Shown: piece by piece, positions 32,995 to 42,770 of the stretch
Layout of the letters: each line of letters opens with the position of its first letter
How positions within the stretch are numbered: the first letter of the stretch is position 1
From: Natronomonas aquatica
GTDB taxonomy: Archaea > Halobacteriota > Halobacteria > Halobacteriales > Haloarculaceae
Reading direction: 5' to 3'
Length of the DNA stretch: 64,000 nucleotides
Assembly (NCBI RefSeq): GCF_024449025.1
Contig: NZ_JAHLKM010000002.1
Coordinates: 186,001-250,000, forward strand
Made by a program: the position numbers and the translations under genes
Notes under the pieces: generated by a model
What the model saw: only the letters and a program-made list of their open reading frames with translations
Databases searched by the model: none
Told to the model about the DNA's origin: nothing

Positions 32995-34173
32995 CTATTC
33001 GTCGAGCGCGTTCACGGCGGCAGCGACGCCGGCACCGGGATCGATGTCGATCCCGTGTGCGGAAAGCGTCTCGCCGAGCGCGCCGAGCGTCTCGAGTACC
33101 GGCCCCCGACGGGCGCCGTGGCCCATACAGCCGATCCGGACGGCCTCGTCGGCGAACGCGCCCAGGCCGGTCGCGATCTCGACGTCGTGTTCCTCGCGCA
33201 TGGTTTCGACGACCGCCCCGGGTGCCAGCCCGCCGGGGAGCCGTGCCGTCGTCAGGCTCGGCAGCCGCGCCGACGGCGCGACGACCGGTTCGAGCCCGAG
33301 CGCCCACAGCCCCTCCCGGAGCGCCCCGGAGAACCGCCGGTGGCGCTCCCAGCGCGCCACGAGGCCCTCCTCGTGGATCAACCGCAGCGCCTCCCGGAGC
33401 GCGTAGATGTTGTTGACCGGCGCGGTGTGGTGATACGAGCGCTCCTCGCCCCAGTACCCCTCGAGCAACGAGAGATCGAGGTACCACGACCGGACCGGAT
33501 CCTCGCGGTCGAGGACCTTCTCCATCGCCCCGTCGCTGATCGACAGCGGGCTGGCGCCCGGCGGACACGAGAGGCACTTCTGGCCTGCCGAGTAGGCGGC
33601 GTCGACACCCCACTCGTCCATCCGGAACTCGATGCCGCCCAGCGAGGTCACACAGTCGGCGAGGACGAACGCGTCGTGGTCGTGGGCGGCCTCGGTGATC
33701 GCCGGCATCGACGGCTGTCGGACGCCCGTGGAGGTCTCGGCGTGGACGACACCCACGACGTCCGGGTCGTGTTCGGCACATGCCGCCCGGACGTCCTCGG
33801 GGTCCAGCGGCTCGCCCCACGGCGTCTCGATCGTGACTGCCTCGCCGCCGGCCCGACGGGCCATCTCGGCCATCCGGCCGCCGAAGTAGCCGTTCCCGGG
33901 GACGAGCATCGTCTCGCCCGGCTCGAGGAGGTTGCCGACGGCGGCCTCCATCGCCGCCGATCCGGTTCCGCTGACGGGGATCGTCCACTCGTTGTCCGTC
34001 CGGAGCGTCTCCCTGAGCAGGTCCTGGGTCTCGTCCATCACTTCGACGAACGCCGGATCGAGGTGTCCGATCGGCGGCGTGCCGAACGCGCGCAGGACGC
34101 GGGGGTGCGTCTCGCTCGGGCCGGGGCCCATCAGGAGTCGATCCGGCGGCTGTAACTCGTCGACTGAGTCCAT
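32995..34173 (-). CDS. class V aminotransferase (alanine-glyoxylate type)
   Basis: A 392-residue PLP enzyme of the serine-pyruvate/alanine-glyoxylate aminotransferase family. The N-terminus LLMGPGPSETHPRVL is typical, and the PLP Lys is in YSAGQKCLSCPPG; the metal-like DCVTSLGGIEF and ATGLGAFADEAVRIGCMGHGA C-terminal motif fit the family. Probably makes glycine from glyoxylate or deaminates serine. The ATG at 34173 gives MDSVDELQPPDRLLMGP. It lies 57 bp downstream of the DICT gene on the same strand. Confidence 0.9.
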   Translation of the reverse strand: MDSVDELQPPDRLLMGPGPSETHPRVLRAFGTPPIGHLDPAFVEVMDETQDLLRETLRTDNEWTIPVSGTGSAAMEAAVGNLLEPGETMLVPGNGYFGGRMAEMARRAGGEAVTIETPWGEPLDPEDVRAACAEHDPDVVGVVHAETSTGVRQPSMPAITEAAHDHDAFVLADCVTSLGGIEFRMDEWGVDAAYSAGQKCLSCPPGASPLSISDGAMEKVLDREDPVRSWYLDLSLLEGYWGEERSYHHTAPVNNIYALREALRLIHEEGLVARWERHRRFSGALREGLWALGLEPVVAPSARLPSLTTARLPGGLAPGAVVETMREEHDVEIATGLGAFADEAVRIGCMGHGARRGPVLETLGALGETLSAHGIDIDPGAGVAAAVNALDE

Positions 34174-34230
34174 AGGCGGCCTGTTGATCCGGCTCGCAAA
34201 AGCGGTACCGGAATCCGATCGCCCCCGCGA

Positions 34231-35007
34231 TCAGAACCGCTTTCGCACGTACGAACGGATCCGTTCGGTCCGGTCGACGTCGTAGGTCCAGAGGCTCCGC
34301 CAGACGTTCCGATCGATCTCGACCGCGACGAGCGCCACGTGCCCGTCGTCGCTTCGGTCCTCGGGCGTGAAGACGACGACCCACGAGCGGCGGTACTCCT
34401 CGCTCGTGCCGCCGTGGACGGTCACCCCGAGCTCCTCGACGGCCTCGGGATCGTCGCGAACGCCGTAGATGTGGGTCTCGACGCCGCTGTCGCCGAGCCG
34501 TTTGTACATCGTCCGGGTACCGTACTCGTCGTCGAGCCGCGAGAGCCGCTGGAAGGTGCTGTGGAATTCACCGTTATCCGCCGTCAGTGCCCGGTGTTCG
34601 ATGAACCGCGAGATCACGACCAAAAGCAGCTTCTCGCGGTTGGAACGCGGAAGCCCCTCGACGACGAACTCGATGTCGTCGAGCCCGGTCAACACCTCGG
34701 GAAACGTGCCCAGATCCGACTGTCGCGTTCCGGTCCGGTACCGATCGACGTTGACCAGCAGATACGCCTCCGCGAGTTCCGAAAGCGGCGTCGTCGCCAC
34801 GACGTTCCCGTCCTCGACGAGACAGACGAGGTTGTCCACCCCTTCGGGGATCTGTTTTTCCGTCACCGTCACCGCCTGTTCCTCGAAGGCTTCCGAGAGC
34901 AGGTCGACGAACGGCTCCGGTTCCGTCCGGTTCAACAGAAGCAACGACTTCTCGGAGGTATCGGCCTCGTCGATGAATCCGGACAGTGTTGCTGGCAGCT
35001 CACCCAT
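34231..35007 (-). CDS. DICT sensory-domain protein
   Basis: A 258-residue protein. Residues 1-120 form an alpha/beta domain with SLLLLNRTEPEPF; residues about 120-258 match the DICT sensory domain, with LLLVVISRFIEHRA, the THIYGVRDD pair and the WVVVFTPEDRSDDGHVALVAVE strand. DICT domains often accompany two-component and light-sensing modules. No kinase or output domain is present. 37 bp downstream of the lhr stop, same strand. Confidence 0.82.
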   Translation of the reverse strand: MGELPATLSGFIDEADTSEKSLLLLNRTEPEPFVDLLSEAFEEQAVTVTEKQIPEGVDNLVCLVEDGNVVATTPLSELAEAYLLVNVDRYRTGTRQSDLGTFPEVLTGLDDIEFVVEGLPRSNREKLLLVVISRFIEHRALTADNGEFHSTFQRLSRLDDEYGTRTMYKRLGDSGVETHIYGVRDDPEAVEELGVTVHGGTSEEYRRSWVVVFTPEDRSDDGHVALVAVEIDRNVWRSLWTYDVDRTERIRSYVRKRF

Positions 35008-35044
35008 CGACGTGAGGCTGGGCCTCCAGCGTCTTAAGCGATGG

Positions 35045-37885
35045 CTACCAGAACGACTTCGTCCGGGCGTACTGCCGTTCGCGTTCGATGATATCGCGGT
35101 AGAAATCCGCCTCGTCCTCGCGGTGGTTGTTGATGATGTAGGCGGCGTTCCGCGGGCCGACGCCCCGGGCCGCCAGCGCGATGACGGCCTTCTTGCCGTG
35201 GCTCTGGACGAGACTCGCCGCCTTGTACGCCCGCTCTGTCTGCTCTTTTTGCTCTTGGCTCTTCTCGTCGGCCCGGACTGCCTCGAGGACCTCCTCGGCC
35301 CAGGGGTTCAGCGCCGCGATCCGGGTCGAGCCACACGCCGGACACTCCGGCTGTTCGGGGACGCGCTCGACGGTCTGTCTCCGGTCCCACTCCTTGCAGT
35401 GCAGACACGCGAGCAACACCCGATCGCCCATGATCCGCTCTCGAACCGTCTCGACGACCGAAGCGTCGGCGTTTTCCGGCGAGAGGAGTTCACGGCCCGA
35501 CGAGCGCCCGGCCGTCCCGAGGGCGGTCCGTCCGCTGACCGTCTCGAGTTCGAGATCGCCAGCCCGGAGTCGCCGGAGGACGTCGCTCGCACCCTCGGCG
35601 TCGAGTTGTTCGTGGAGAACGACCCGGACGGCCTCGTCGTAGATCGGGGTATCCTCTAGGGCGTCCAACAGTCGGTCCTTGCCGAACCGATTCTGACTCG
35701 ATCCGTTCCCCTTCCAGCGTTTGAGCGCGCCGAACTTCGCGGCGACCTGCGCCAGCGTGAACTTCAGCGTGTCGGCGTTCTTCAGGCTCAACTCGATGAG
35801 GTCGGCGACGTGGTCGGGGTCGGTCGTCTCGACGATCTCGACAACGTCGCCGATCGTTACTCCCGAGGGGACCTCGAGTTCGATCCGGTAGGGATCGACC
35901 TCCATCGCGACCGAGGAGCCGGTCCGCTGGCCGATCAGTGCCGAGAGCAACCGCCCGAGCGTCTCGTTTATCGTGTGGCCGAAGGCGGCGTTGAGGACGA
36001 TCTCGCGGCCGAACCCCTCGATCACGATCCGGTCGTCGGACGGCACCGGCCCCTCGTGTCGTTCGACCGGCTCCAAGGCTTCGCCCGCGGTGTGTTCGTC
36101 GGTCGGAAACCGGTCTTCGAACGCCCGGGCGAGAAGCTCCCGGCTCGCGCCGTCGTCGAACCGACCGCGTGCCTGCGCCCGCGTCCGGCCGACGTGCTGG
36201 GCGACCTCGCGGGGAACGGGGATCTCCTGGCCGACCCAGGAGGGCACCTCGCCGGTCGGGTCCTCGATCGGCGAGACCAGCACCGTCTCCTCCTCGTCGT
36301 CGATCTCCGTGATCCGCCACATCTCCCCGCCCTGGACGAACGTCTCGCCGGGGGCGGCGAAGGTGACGACGAACCGCTCGGCGAGCGTGCCAACGGTGTC
36401 GCCGGAGGCCATGTCTTCGACGGTGTAGGTGGCCTCGTCGGGGATCATCGAGAGGTTCGCATAGAAGTACTGCCAGGTGCCGCCCGATTTCTCGAGGCGA
36501 TCGTTCTCCTCGTCGAGATACAGCACACGGTTGCCCGAAAGCTCCCGGACGACGGCCTTGAAATCCGCCTCGGGGAGGTCCCGGAACGGGTACGCCCGTG
36601 TGACGATCCCGTAGGCGCGGGCTGCCGACAGCTCGCCGAAGCCCATGAGCAGGCCGGGGATCTGGTTGGCGACGGTGTCGAGGCTGGCGTGGTGGATCCC
36701 GGCCGCCTCGACGTCGCCGCGCTCGGCCCGCTCGACGATAGCCAGCGCCTCGAAGGTATCGTCCGGGTTGGTCGCGACGACCGTCCCCGAGGAGGTCTCC
36801 CCGCGCCGGTGGCCGGCCCGCCCGACGCGCTGGAGGAGCCGTCTGACCTCCCTGGGGCTTGCGTACTGGATCACGTGGTCGATCCGGCCGACGTCGATCC
36901 CCAGTTCCATCGAGGAGGTACACAACAGCGCGTCGATCTCGCCGGTCTTGAACCGGTCTTCGACCTCGATACGGGCGGATTTCGACAGCGATCCGTGGTG
37001 GATCCCGACGTCCGTTCCGTAGGCTTTCAGCCGCGAACCGAGCCCCTCGGCCGTCTGTCGGGTGTTGACGAAGACGAGCGTCGAGTCGTGTGCCCCGACG
37101 ATCTCGTCGATGGCCCGGATGTGGCTGGCGATCTCGGCGTCAGTCATGAGTTCCCCGGCGGCCGTCTCGTCGGCCGACCCGATCTCCGGCGTCCGGATCC
37201 GGACATCGACGTTCGAGCCTGCGTCGATCTCGATCACGTTACAGCCGCGGTCGCCGGTCAGGAACCGACCGACCTCTTCGGGGTCGCCGACGGTCGCCGA
37301 CAGGCCGATCCGCTGGAACGCCCCGGCGTGTTCCCGGAGGTGTTCGAGCCCGATCGTGAGCTGGGCGCCCCGTTTCGAGGCGGCGAGTTCGTGGACCTCG
37401 TCGACGACGACGTGTTCGACGTCTTCGATCGCCCGCCGGAGCTTCTTGCCCGTGAACATCGCCTGCAGCGTCTCCGGCGTCGTCACGAGGACGTCGGGCG
37501 GGTCCTCTGCCTGTTTCTGTCGCTCGTAGTCGGTCGTATCGCCGTGTCTGACCGCGATCTCGATCCCGAGCGTCTCGCCCCACCACTCGAGCCGTTCGCG
37601 CATATCCCGGTTCAGCGCCCGCAGGGGGGTGATATAGAGCGCTTCGATCCCGTGGCGGGTGTCGCGGCCGACGATCGCGGAGAGAACGGGCAGCATCGCC
37701 GTCTCGGTCTTTCCCGACCCCGTCGGTGCAACGACGAGTCCGTGTTCGCCCCGGACGAGCGGCGGGATCGCCTCCCGCTGGGGCGCTGTCGGCGTCGTGA
37801 ACCCACGCTCGGACAGCGCCGACCGGACGTCCCCGTGGAGGGCCGCGAAGGCGTCCATCCCGGCCTCCGGGTGGGTTTCGCTCAT
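35045..37885 (-). CDS. Lhr-like DEAD/DEAH-box helicase
   Basis: A 946-residue superfamily-2 helicase. Motif I APTGSGKTETA, motif II VVDEVHEL, motif III LSATVGDPEE and motif VI LLQRVGRAGHRRGE are intact. The middle holds the winged helix and the DUF-type domain of the Lhr core. The C-terminus adds a zinc-finger-like CLHCKEW and CPACGS. Lhr proteins unwind DNA and RNA-DNA hybrids during repair or after transcription-coupled damage. Start at 37885 (MSETHPEAGMD). Divergent from the eIF2B-like gene, which shares 100 bp of upstream DNA. Confidence 0.93.
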   Translation of the reverse strand: MSETHPEAGMDAFAALHGDVRSALSERGFTTPTAPQREAIPPLVRGEHGLVVAPTGSGKTETAMLPVLSAIVGRDTRHGIEALYITPLRALNRDMRERLEWWGETLGIEIAVRHGDTTDYERQKQAEDPPDVLVTTPETLQAMFTGKKLRRAIEDVEHVVVDEVHELAASKRGAQLTIGLEHLREHAGAFQRIGLSATVGDPEEVGRFLTGDRGCNVIEIDAGSNVDVRIRTPEIGSADETAAGELMTDAEIASHIRAIDEIVGAHDSTLVFVNTRQTAEGLGSRLKAYGTDVGIHHGSLSKSARIEVEDRFKTGEIDALLCTSSMELGIDVGRIDHVIQYASPREVRRLLQRVGRAGHRRGETSSGTVVATNPDDTFEALAIVERAERGDVEAAGIHHASLDTVANQIPGLLMGFGELSAARAYGIVTRAYPFRDLPEADFKAVVRELSGNRVLYLDEENDRLEKSGGTWQYFYANLSMIPDEATYTVEDMASGDTVGTLAERFVVTFAAPGETFVQGGEMWRITEIDDEEETVLVSPIEDPTGEVPSWVGQEIPVPREVAQHVGRTRAQARGRFDDGASRELLARAFEDRFPTDEHTAGEALEPVERHEGPVPSDDRIVIEGFGREIVLNAAFGHTINETLGRLLSALIGQRTGSSVAMEVDPYRIELEVPSGVTIGDVVEIVETTDPDHVADLIELSLKNADTLKFTLAQVAAKFGALKRWKGNGSSQNRFGKDRLLDALEDTPIYDEAVRVVLHEQLDAEGASDVLRRLRAGDLELETVSGRTALGTAGRSSGRELLSPENADASVVETVRERIMGDRVLLACLHCKEWDRRQTVERVPEQPECPACGSTRIAALNPWAEEVLEAVRADEKSQEQKEQTERAYKAASLVQSHGKKAVIALAARGVGPRNAAYIINNHREDEADFYRDIIERERQYARTKSFW

Positions 37886-38010
37886 CGGTGTCGCGTACGT
37901 GCGCGAGCCGATTAAACGCCGCGTTCGCGGTCCGTCACGGTGTCGGTGTTCGTGGTGGGCGTTCCGTCCCCGTCCGAAAACATATGCCCGCCCCCGACGA
38001 CGTCTCGGGT

Positions 38011-38865
38011 ATGATCGACGAAACCGCCGCGGAGATCCGTGAGATGCGGACCCACTCGTCGTCCGTCGTCGCCGTCAAGGCGGCCGAGGCGCTGCGGGAA
38101 CTCCTCGACCGGGACTTCGCAACCGTCGAGGAGTACGCCCGATCGCTCGAACGGAACAGCAACGCTCTCCGGCGCGCCCAGCCCTCACACGCCTCGCTGT
38201 ACAACACCCAGCGCGAGATCGTCGCCAGGGTCACCGACGGGGATTTCGGGACGATAGAGGCCGCGAAAGCCGAAACCGAGGCGGCGATCGACGACGTCGT
38301 CGAGAGCGTCAACGCCGCCAAACACGGGGCCGCGGAGAACGCCGTCGAACTCCTCCCCGACGGCGCGACGGTGTTGACCCACGATTACTCCTCGACTGTC
38401 GTCGAGGCGATCGAACTCGCCGCGAGCGGGGGGAACCACATCGACGTCTACGTCACCGAGGCCCGTCCGCGCTTTCTCGGCCGGAAGACGGCCCGTCGGC
38501 TCGGGGAGATCGACCGCGTCGACGCGACGCTCGTCGTCGACAGCGCGGCCGGCCTCCATCTCGACGACTGCGATCGGGTCCTCCTGGGGATGTCCGCGAT
38601 CGTCGACGAGACACTCTACAATCGGATCGGAACCTTCCCCATCGCGGTGACGGCCGCCGAACTCGCGGTCCCGGTGTCGGTCGTCGGCGCGAGCGAAAAG
38701 CGCGTCGATGGCGGGTTCGTCTTCGAAAACGAGTCCCGCCCGTCGGCCGAGGTGATGCGCGAACCGGCCGAGGGGTTCTCCGTCTCGAATCCCGCCTACG
38801 ACGCGACGCCGACGCGTCTACTCGAGAACGTCGTCACCGAAGACGGCATCGAAAAGCTCGAATGA
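38011..38865 (+). CDS. eIF2B-like/ribose-1,5-bisphosphate isomerase family
   Basis: A 284-residue protein of the eIF2B alpha/MtnA superfamily. Signatures: SSSVVAVKAAEALREL, GATVLTHDYSSTVVEA, YVTEARPRFLGRKTA and MSAIVDETLYNRIGTF. Archaeal members act in AMP salvage as ribose-1,5-bisphosphate isomerase or as aIF2B-like proteins; I cannot separate these here. I prefer ATG 38011 (MIDETAAEIREM), as AAAACATAT lies about 27-35 bp upstream; ATG 37984 would add nine residues. Confidence 0.87.
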   Translation: MIDETAAEIREMRTHSSSVVAVKAAEALRELLDRDFATVEEYARSLERNSNALRRAQPSHASLYNTQREIVARVTDGDFGTIEAAKAETEAAIDDVVESVNAAKHGAAENAVELLPDGATVLTHDYSSTVVEAIELAASGGNHIDVYVTEARPRFLGRKTARRLGEIDRVDATLVVDSAAGLHLDDCDRVLLGMSAIVDETLYNRIGTFPIAVTAAELAVPVSVVGASEKRVDGGFVFENESRPSAEVMREPAEGFSVSNPAYDATPTRLLENVVTEDGIEKLE

Positions 38866-38872
38866 ACCGCGG

Positions 38873-39085
38873 TCAGGCGGTGATCGGCGTCGATCGGTGC
38901 CCGGCATCGAAGTACGGCTGGCTGACGACGACCGTCCCACAGTTCGGACAGCCTATGTCCGTTCTGTCGTCGTGATCGTCGACGGACCACCCGTCCCCCG
39001 CAGGCGCCGCGTGGCTACAGCCCGGACAGAACAGAAACGCCTTCCGGGCGGACTCTTGTTCGGTGTTCGGTTGCGTTACACTCAT
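38873..39085 (-). CDS. 70-residue zinc-ribbon protein
   Basis: Start is ATG 39085 (MSVTQPNTEQESARKAF), with ATATAT (39115-39110) 25-30 bp upstream. Cys pairs CPGC and CPNC are separated by 25 residues, forming one zinc ribbon. The end is Tyr-Phe-rich and not charged. Converges on the eIF2B-like gene, ending 8 bp apart. Function unknown. Confidence 0.75.
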   Translation of the reverse strand: MSVTQPNTEQESARKAFLFCPGCSHAAPAGDGWSVDDHDDRTDIGCPNCGTVVVSQPYFDAGHRSTPITA

Positions 39086-39109
39086 CACTAGAATTGCGGA
39101 TCTGGATGG

Positions 39110-39115
39110 ATATAT
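39110..39115 (-). promoter_or_regulatory. TATA box of the 70-residue zinc-ribbon gene
   Basis: ATATAT lies 25-30 bp before the start codon at 39085. Confidence 0.5.
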
Positions 39116-39183
39116 GTCTGGTGGTGGTGTGACGTTTCGAAATATAATGAAAAATTAGGGTCGTACCTGGAAGTTCGTTTCAA

Positions 39184-41457
39184 TCACTGGAACGTCCGGC
39201 TGATCTCGGGCTCGTCCGGCTCCTGGGAGGGTCCGAGCTCGTCTTCGAGTTCCTCGTACCGTTCGCGGGTATCCTCGTCGACGCTCGGACCGACCTCCTC
39301 GAGGGCCTCCTCGAAGTGTCCGCTGGTGACTCGGACGTTACCGACGCTCTTTGCGGCCTCCTCGGCGGAGACGCTGTTGATGAACTCCCGGGTCGCCGCC
39401 ATCGAGGCCTCCCGACAGACCGCCTCGATGTCGGCGCCGACGTAGCCGTCGGTCTCGTCGGCCAGCTCGTCGAGATCGACGTCGTCGGCCAGCGGCTTAT
39501 CGCGGGTGTGGACGCCGAAGATGGCCCGCCGGGCGTCCCGGTCGGGGACGGGCACGTGGACGTGTCTGTCCAGGCGGCCGGGGCGCAAAAGCGCCGTATC
39601 GATGAGGTCCGGCCGGTTGGTCGTCGCGACCACGACGACGTCCTCGAGCTCTTCGAGGCCGTCCAGCTCGGTCAGAAGCTGGGAGACGACGCGCTCGCCG
39701 ACGCCGCTGTCGCCCATGCGGGCGCCGCGCTCGCCGGCGATGGAGTCGATCTCGTCGAAGAAGATCACGGTCGGGGCGTTCGATCTGGCCTTCTCGAAGA
39801 CCTCCCGAACTCCCTTCTCGGATTCGCCGACGTACTTGTTCAGCAGTTCGGGGCCCTTGATCGAGATGAAGTTCGATTTGGCCTCGTTGGCGACGGCTTT
39901 CGCCATGAGCGTCTTGCCGGTGCCGGGCGGGCCGTAGAGCAACACGCCCTTTGCGGCGTCTACGTCCATCGCCTCGAAGACCCCGGGGTAATCGAGGGGC
40001 CACTGGATCGTCTCCCGGAGGCGCTCTTTGGTGTCCTCTAGGCCGCCGACCGACTCCCAGGTGACGTCCGGGACCTCGACGAAGACCTCCCGAAGCGCCG
40101 AGGGTTCGATCCCCTTCAGGGCGTCCTTGAAGTCCGCCTCCGAGACCGACATCGATTCGAGCATCTCGGCGTCGATCTCGTCCTGTTCGAGGTCGAGTTC
40201 GGGCCGGATCCGCCGCAGGGCGTTCATCGCGGCTTCCTTCGTCAGGCTCTCGAGGTCGGCGCCGACGAAACCGTGGGTGTTCTCGGCGTACCTGTCGATG
40301 TCGATCCCCTCGGCCAGCGGCATCCCGCGGGTGTGGACCTGGAGGATCTCCTTGCGGCCCTCCTTGTCCGGGACGCCGATCTCGATCTCCCGATCGAAGC
40401 GGCCGCCCCGGCGAAGCGCCGGGTCTAGGGCGTCGACCCGGTTCGTCGCGCCGATGACGATGACGTCGCCGCGCTCGTCGAGCCCGTCCATCAGGCTGAG
40501 CAGCTGGGCGACCACGCGGCGTTCGACGTCGCCGCTCGTCTCGCCGCGCTTGGGTGCGATCGAGTCGATCTCGTCGATGAAGACGATCGCCGGGGCGTTC
40601 CCCTCGGCCTCCTCGAAGACCTCACGGAGCTGCTCTTCGCTTTCGCCGTAGTACTTCGACATGATCTCGGGCCCGGAGATGTTCGTGAAGTGGGCGTCGA
40701 TCTCGCTGGCGACGGCTTTCGCCATGAGCGTCTTGCCGGTGCCGGGCGGGCCGTGGAGCAACACGCCCTTCGGCGGCTCGATGCCGAGCTGTTGGAACAG
40801 CTCGGGGTGCCGCATCGGGAGTTCGATCATCTCCCGGACCTGTTCGAGCTCCTCGTCGAGCCCGCCGATGTCCTCGTAGGTCACCGAAGGGGTGCCGCCG
40901 CCGGCTGCTGCGCTGGCCTCGCTGCCCGACTGGGCGATCTGTTCGGCGGGCTTTTCGCTGACCTGAATGTCCGTCGAGTCGGTGACGACGACGGTGCCGT
41001 CCGGATCGGTGTCGGCGATCCGCAGCGGAATGCGCTGGCCGCTCCCCGTCGAGAGCGGGCCGAGGCCCAGCGAGAAGGGGACGTTCTGGCCGGTCGTCAC
41101 GGCCTGCCCGCTGAGCTTGTCGCGTATGTGGGGGCCGATGTTCCCCCGGATACGGAGGTTCTGCGGGAGCGCTACGGTCACCTGTTTCGCGGGGTTGACG
41201 TCGGCAGGCTCTATCGAGACCTTGTCGTCGATGCCGACGTCGGCTTCCTGTCTGAGCCGGCCGTCGATACGGATGACGCCGCGGCCCCCGTCTTCGGGGT
41301 AGCCGGGCCACACCCGGGCGACGGCGCGGGACTCGCCGCCGTCGATGACGATGTAATCACCGTTTTCGACGCCCAGTTCATCCATCGCGCTCCGGTCGAC
41401 GGCCGCGAGTCCGCGGCCGGCGTCCTTCTGCTTGAGAGGTTTGACAGTAAGTCGCAT
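39184..41457 (-). CDS. CDC48/VCP-type AAA+ ATPase
   Basis: A 757-residue double AAA+ unfoldase. It has an N domain (1-190), D1 and D2 ATPase domains, each with Walker A GPPGTGKT and Walker B ([16 protein letters not shown]), sensor ATNR and Arg fingers. The pore aromatic of D2 is [17 protein letters not shown]-terminal acidic tail ends in SRTFQ. It is the archaeal VCP/p97 homologue, a hexamer that unfolds substrates for the proteasome. The small Hsp20-like gene lies 3 bp upstream on the same strand, making an operon. A second paralogue lies at 56866-58968. Confidence 0.96.
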   Translation of the reverse strand: MRLTVKPLKQKDAGRGLAAVDRSAMDELGVENGDYIVIDGGESRAVARVWPGYPEDGGRGVIRIDGRLRQEADVGIDDKVSIEPADVNPAKQVTVALPQNLRIRGNIGPHIRDKLSGQAVTTGQNVPFSLGLGPLSTGSGQRIPLRIADTDPDGTVVVTDSTDIQVSEKPAEQIAQSGSEASAAAGGGTPSVTYEDIGGLDEELEQVREMIELPMRHPELFQQLGIEPPKGVLLHGPPGTGKTLMAKAVASEIDAHFTNISGPEIMSKYYGESEEQLREVFEEAEGNAPAIVFIDEIDSIAPKRGETSGDVERRVVAQLLSLMDGLDERGDVIVIGATNRVDALDPALRRGGRFDREIEIGVPDKEGRKEILQVHTRGMPLAEGIDIDRYAENTHGFVGADLESLTKEAAMNALRRIRPELDLEQDEIDAEMLESMSVSEADFKDALKGIEPSALREVFVEVPDVTWESVGGLEDTKERLRETIQWPLDYPGVFEAMDVDAAKGVLLYGPPGTGKTLMAKAVANEAKSNFISIKGPELLNKYVGESEKGVREVFEKARSNAPTVIFFDEIDSIAGERGARMGDSGVGERVVSQLLTELDGLEELEDVVVVATTNRPDLIDTALLRPGRLDRHVHVPVPDRDARRAIFGVHTRDKPLADDVDLDELADETDGYVGADIEAVCREASMAATREFINSVSAEEAAKSVGNVRVTSGHFEEALEEVGPSVDEDTRERYEELEDELGPSQEPDEPEISRTFQ

Positions 41458-41460
41458 TGC

Positions 41461-41697
41461 TTATCGCTCCATTTCGACACTAACGATCCCGTTGTTCATA
41501 ACGGCACGGTCGACGCCGCTCGGGACGGAGAACTCGTGTTGGTCGCCATCGACGACGACGATCGCCGTACCGTCGACGACGTCGACGCTACCCTCGACAG
41601 GGCCGAAATCCGCGACGAGGACGGCCTCGTCGTCGTACTCGTAGTGACGAACGGGGCCGTCGACGTCGGCCCGGATCGACTGGGAGTGTTCGCTCAT
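41461..41697 (-). CDS. DUF7127-like (Hsp20-fold?) protein before cdc48
   Basis: A 78-residue acidic protein of alternating short beta strands: VRHYEYDDEAVLVADFG, GSVDVVDGTAIVVVDGDQHEF, and VMNNGIVSVEMER. The pattern resembles the end of an Hsp20/alpha-crystallin domain, and I recall it as DUF7127, usually next to cdc48 in haloarchaea. The TAA stop is 3 bp from the cdc48 ATG, with GGAG ahead. A cofactor or chaperone role for CDC48 is inferred from the operon. Start at 41697 is just downstream of a palindrome and a TATA box. Confidence 0.72.
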   Translation of the reverse strand: MSEHSQSIRADVDGPVRHYEYDDEAVLVADFGPVEGSVDVVDGTAIVVVDGDQHEFSVPSGVDRAVMNNGIVSVEMER

Positions 41698-41714
41698 ACT
41701 AACTCATAGTTAGT
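41698..41714. promoter_or_regulatory. palindrome at the cdc48-operon start
   Basis: ACTAACT-CAT-AGTTAGT is a perfect 7-bp inverted repeat with a 3-bp centre. It begins directly upstream of the ATG at 41697 and lies between it and the TATA box, so a bound dimer would cover the transcription start. This suggests repression of the cdc48 operon by an unidentified regulator. Confidence 0.6.
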
Positions 41715-41722
41715 TGTAGCAC

Positions 41723-41735
41723 TATATAAATATAT
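41723..41735 (-). promoter_or_regulatory. TATA box of the cdc48 operon
   Basis: The run TATATAAATATAT (plus strand) contains a TATA box 26-38 bp before the start at 41697. Confidence 0.6.
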
Positions 41736-41891
41736 CGCTAAAATGCCGCTAACGGGTGGTGGTATTCGGCGAACGGTCGAATTGCGGTTCGAAGTTCTCT
41801 CGGCGGAAATGACGGGCCATGCAGGACGGCTACGGAACGGTGAGTGCGGCCTTTTTGGATCCGGGGGTGTGACCGCCCGGATGCCACGCGG

Positions 41892-41898
41892 TTTATAT
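41892..41898 (+). promoter_or_regulatory. TATA box of the alpha/beta hydrolase gene
   Basis: TTTATAT lies 24-30 bp before the ATG at 41922 and supports this start over upstream ATGs in the same frame. Confidence 0.6.
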
Positions 41899-41921
41899 CC
41901 ACCCCGGCGCAGAGAAACGGC

Positions 41922-42692
41922 ATGGAAACGGTCACACACGACGGACGGACGATCGCGTACCGACACGCGACCGCCGGGAGCGGCCCGACAGTCTGTTATA
42001 TTCACGGCGCGGGCGGGAACCACCGCGTCTGGGTGAACCAGTACGGCAACAGTGAGACGCCGCCGGCGGTCGCCCCCGACCTGTCGGGACACGGCGACAG
42101 CGACGACGTTTCGACGGCGGCCGGCGAGGAAACACTCGACGCCTACGCCGACGACGTCGTCGCCGTCTGCGAGGCGACCGACGCGACGGTGCTCTGTGGG
42201 AACTCGATGGGCGGGGCGGTGGCGCTTTGGATCGCGCTCGAGCGGGACCTCGATATCGGGGGGATCGTCCTCGCCGACAGCGGCGCGAAACTCGCCGTCG
42301 ATCCGGACTTCCTGGGGACCCTGCGAGAGGATTTCGAGGCCGCGATGGAGACGCTTCACGCCCCCGGCGTGCTGTTTTCCGACCCGACCGACGAACTGCT
42401 GGAGCGATCGATGGAGGCGATGCGGGCCGCCGGCCACGACGTGACCCTGCTGGACTTCGAGACGTGTGATGTCTTCGACGTCCGAAACCGATTCGCCAGT
42501 ATCGAGGTCCCGACGCTCGCGCTCTGTGGGGAGAACGACCCGCTGACGCCCCCGAAGCTCCACGAGTCGCTGGCCGAAGAGCTCCCGAACGGGATTTACC
42601 GGGAGATCGCCGACGCCGCCCACATGCCGATGCTGGAACGTCCCGACGCCTTCGACAGTGCGGTCCGGGCGTTCCTCTCGGACACGGGATGA
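41922..42692 (+). CDS. alpha/beta-hydrolase
   Basis: A 256-residue alpha/beta-hydrolase. The oxyanion HGAGG, nucleophile elbow GNSMGGA, acidic CGENDPLTPP and the catalytic His in AAHMPMLE are all present. The family includes esterases, lactonases and haloperoxidases; the substrate cannot be read from sequence. Start MET-VTHDGRT at 41922. Single gene between the divergent cdc48 operon and a convergent receiver gene. Confidence 0.9.
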   Translation: METVTHDGRTIAYRHATAGSGPTVCYIHGAGGNHRVWVNQYGNSETPPAVAPDLSGHGDSDDVSTAAGEETLDAYADDVVAVCEATDATVLCGNSMGGAVALWIALERDLDIGGIVLADSGAKLAVDPDFLGTLREDFEAAMETLHAPGVLFSDPTDELLERSMEAMRAAGHDVTLLDFETCDVFDVRNRFASIEVPTLALCGENDPLTPPKLHESLAEELPNGIYREIADAAHMPMLERPDAFDSAVRAFLSDTG

Positions 42693-42770
42693 TCACTCGG
42701 TTGGCGTCCCCTGTCATGCCCTTTCTGCGCCGATAGGAGATACTTTGGCGATGGGATCCCAGGGGGCCGC

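Noticed and set aside
35810..37915. 701-codon open frame on the plus strand
   Set aside because: It is antisense to the lhr helicase gene, and lacks any motif.
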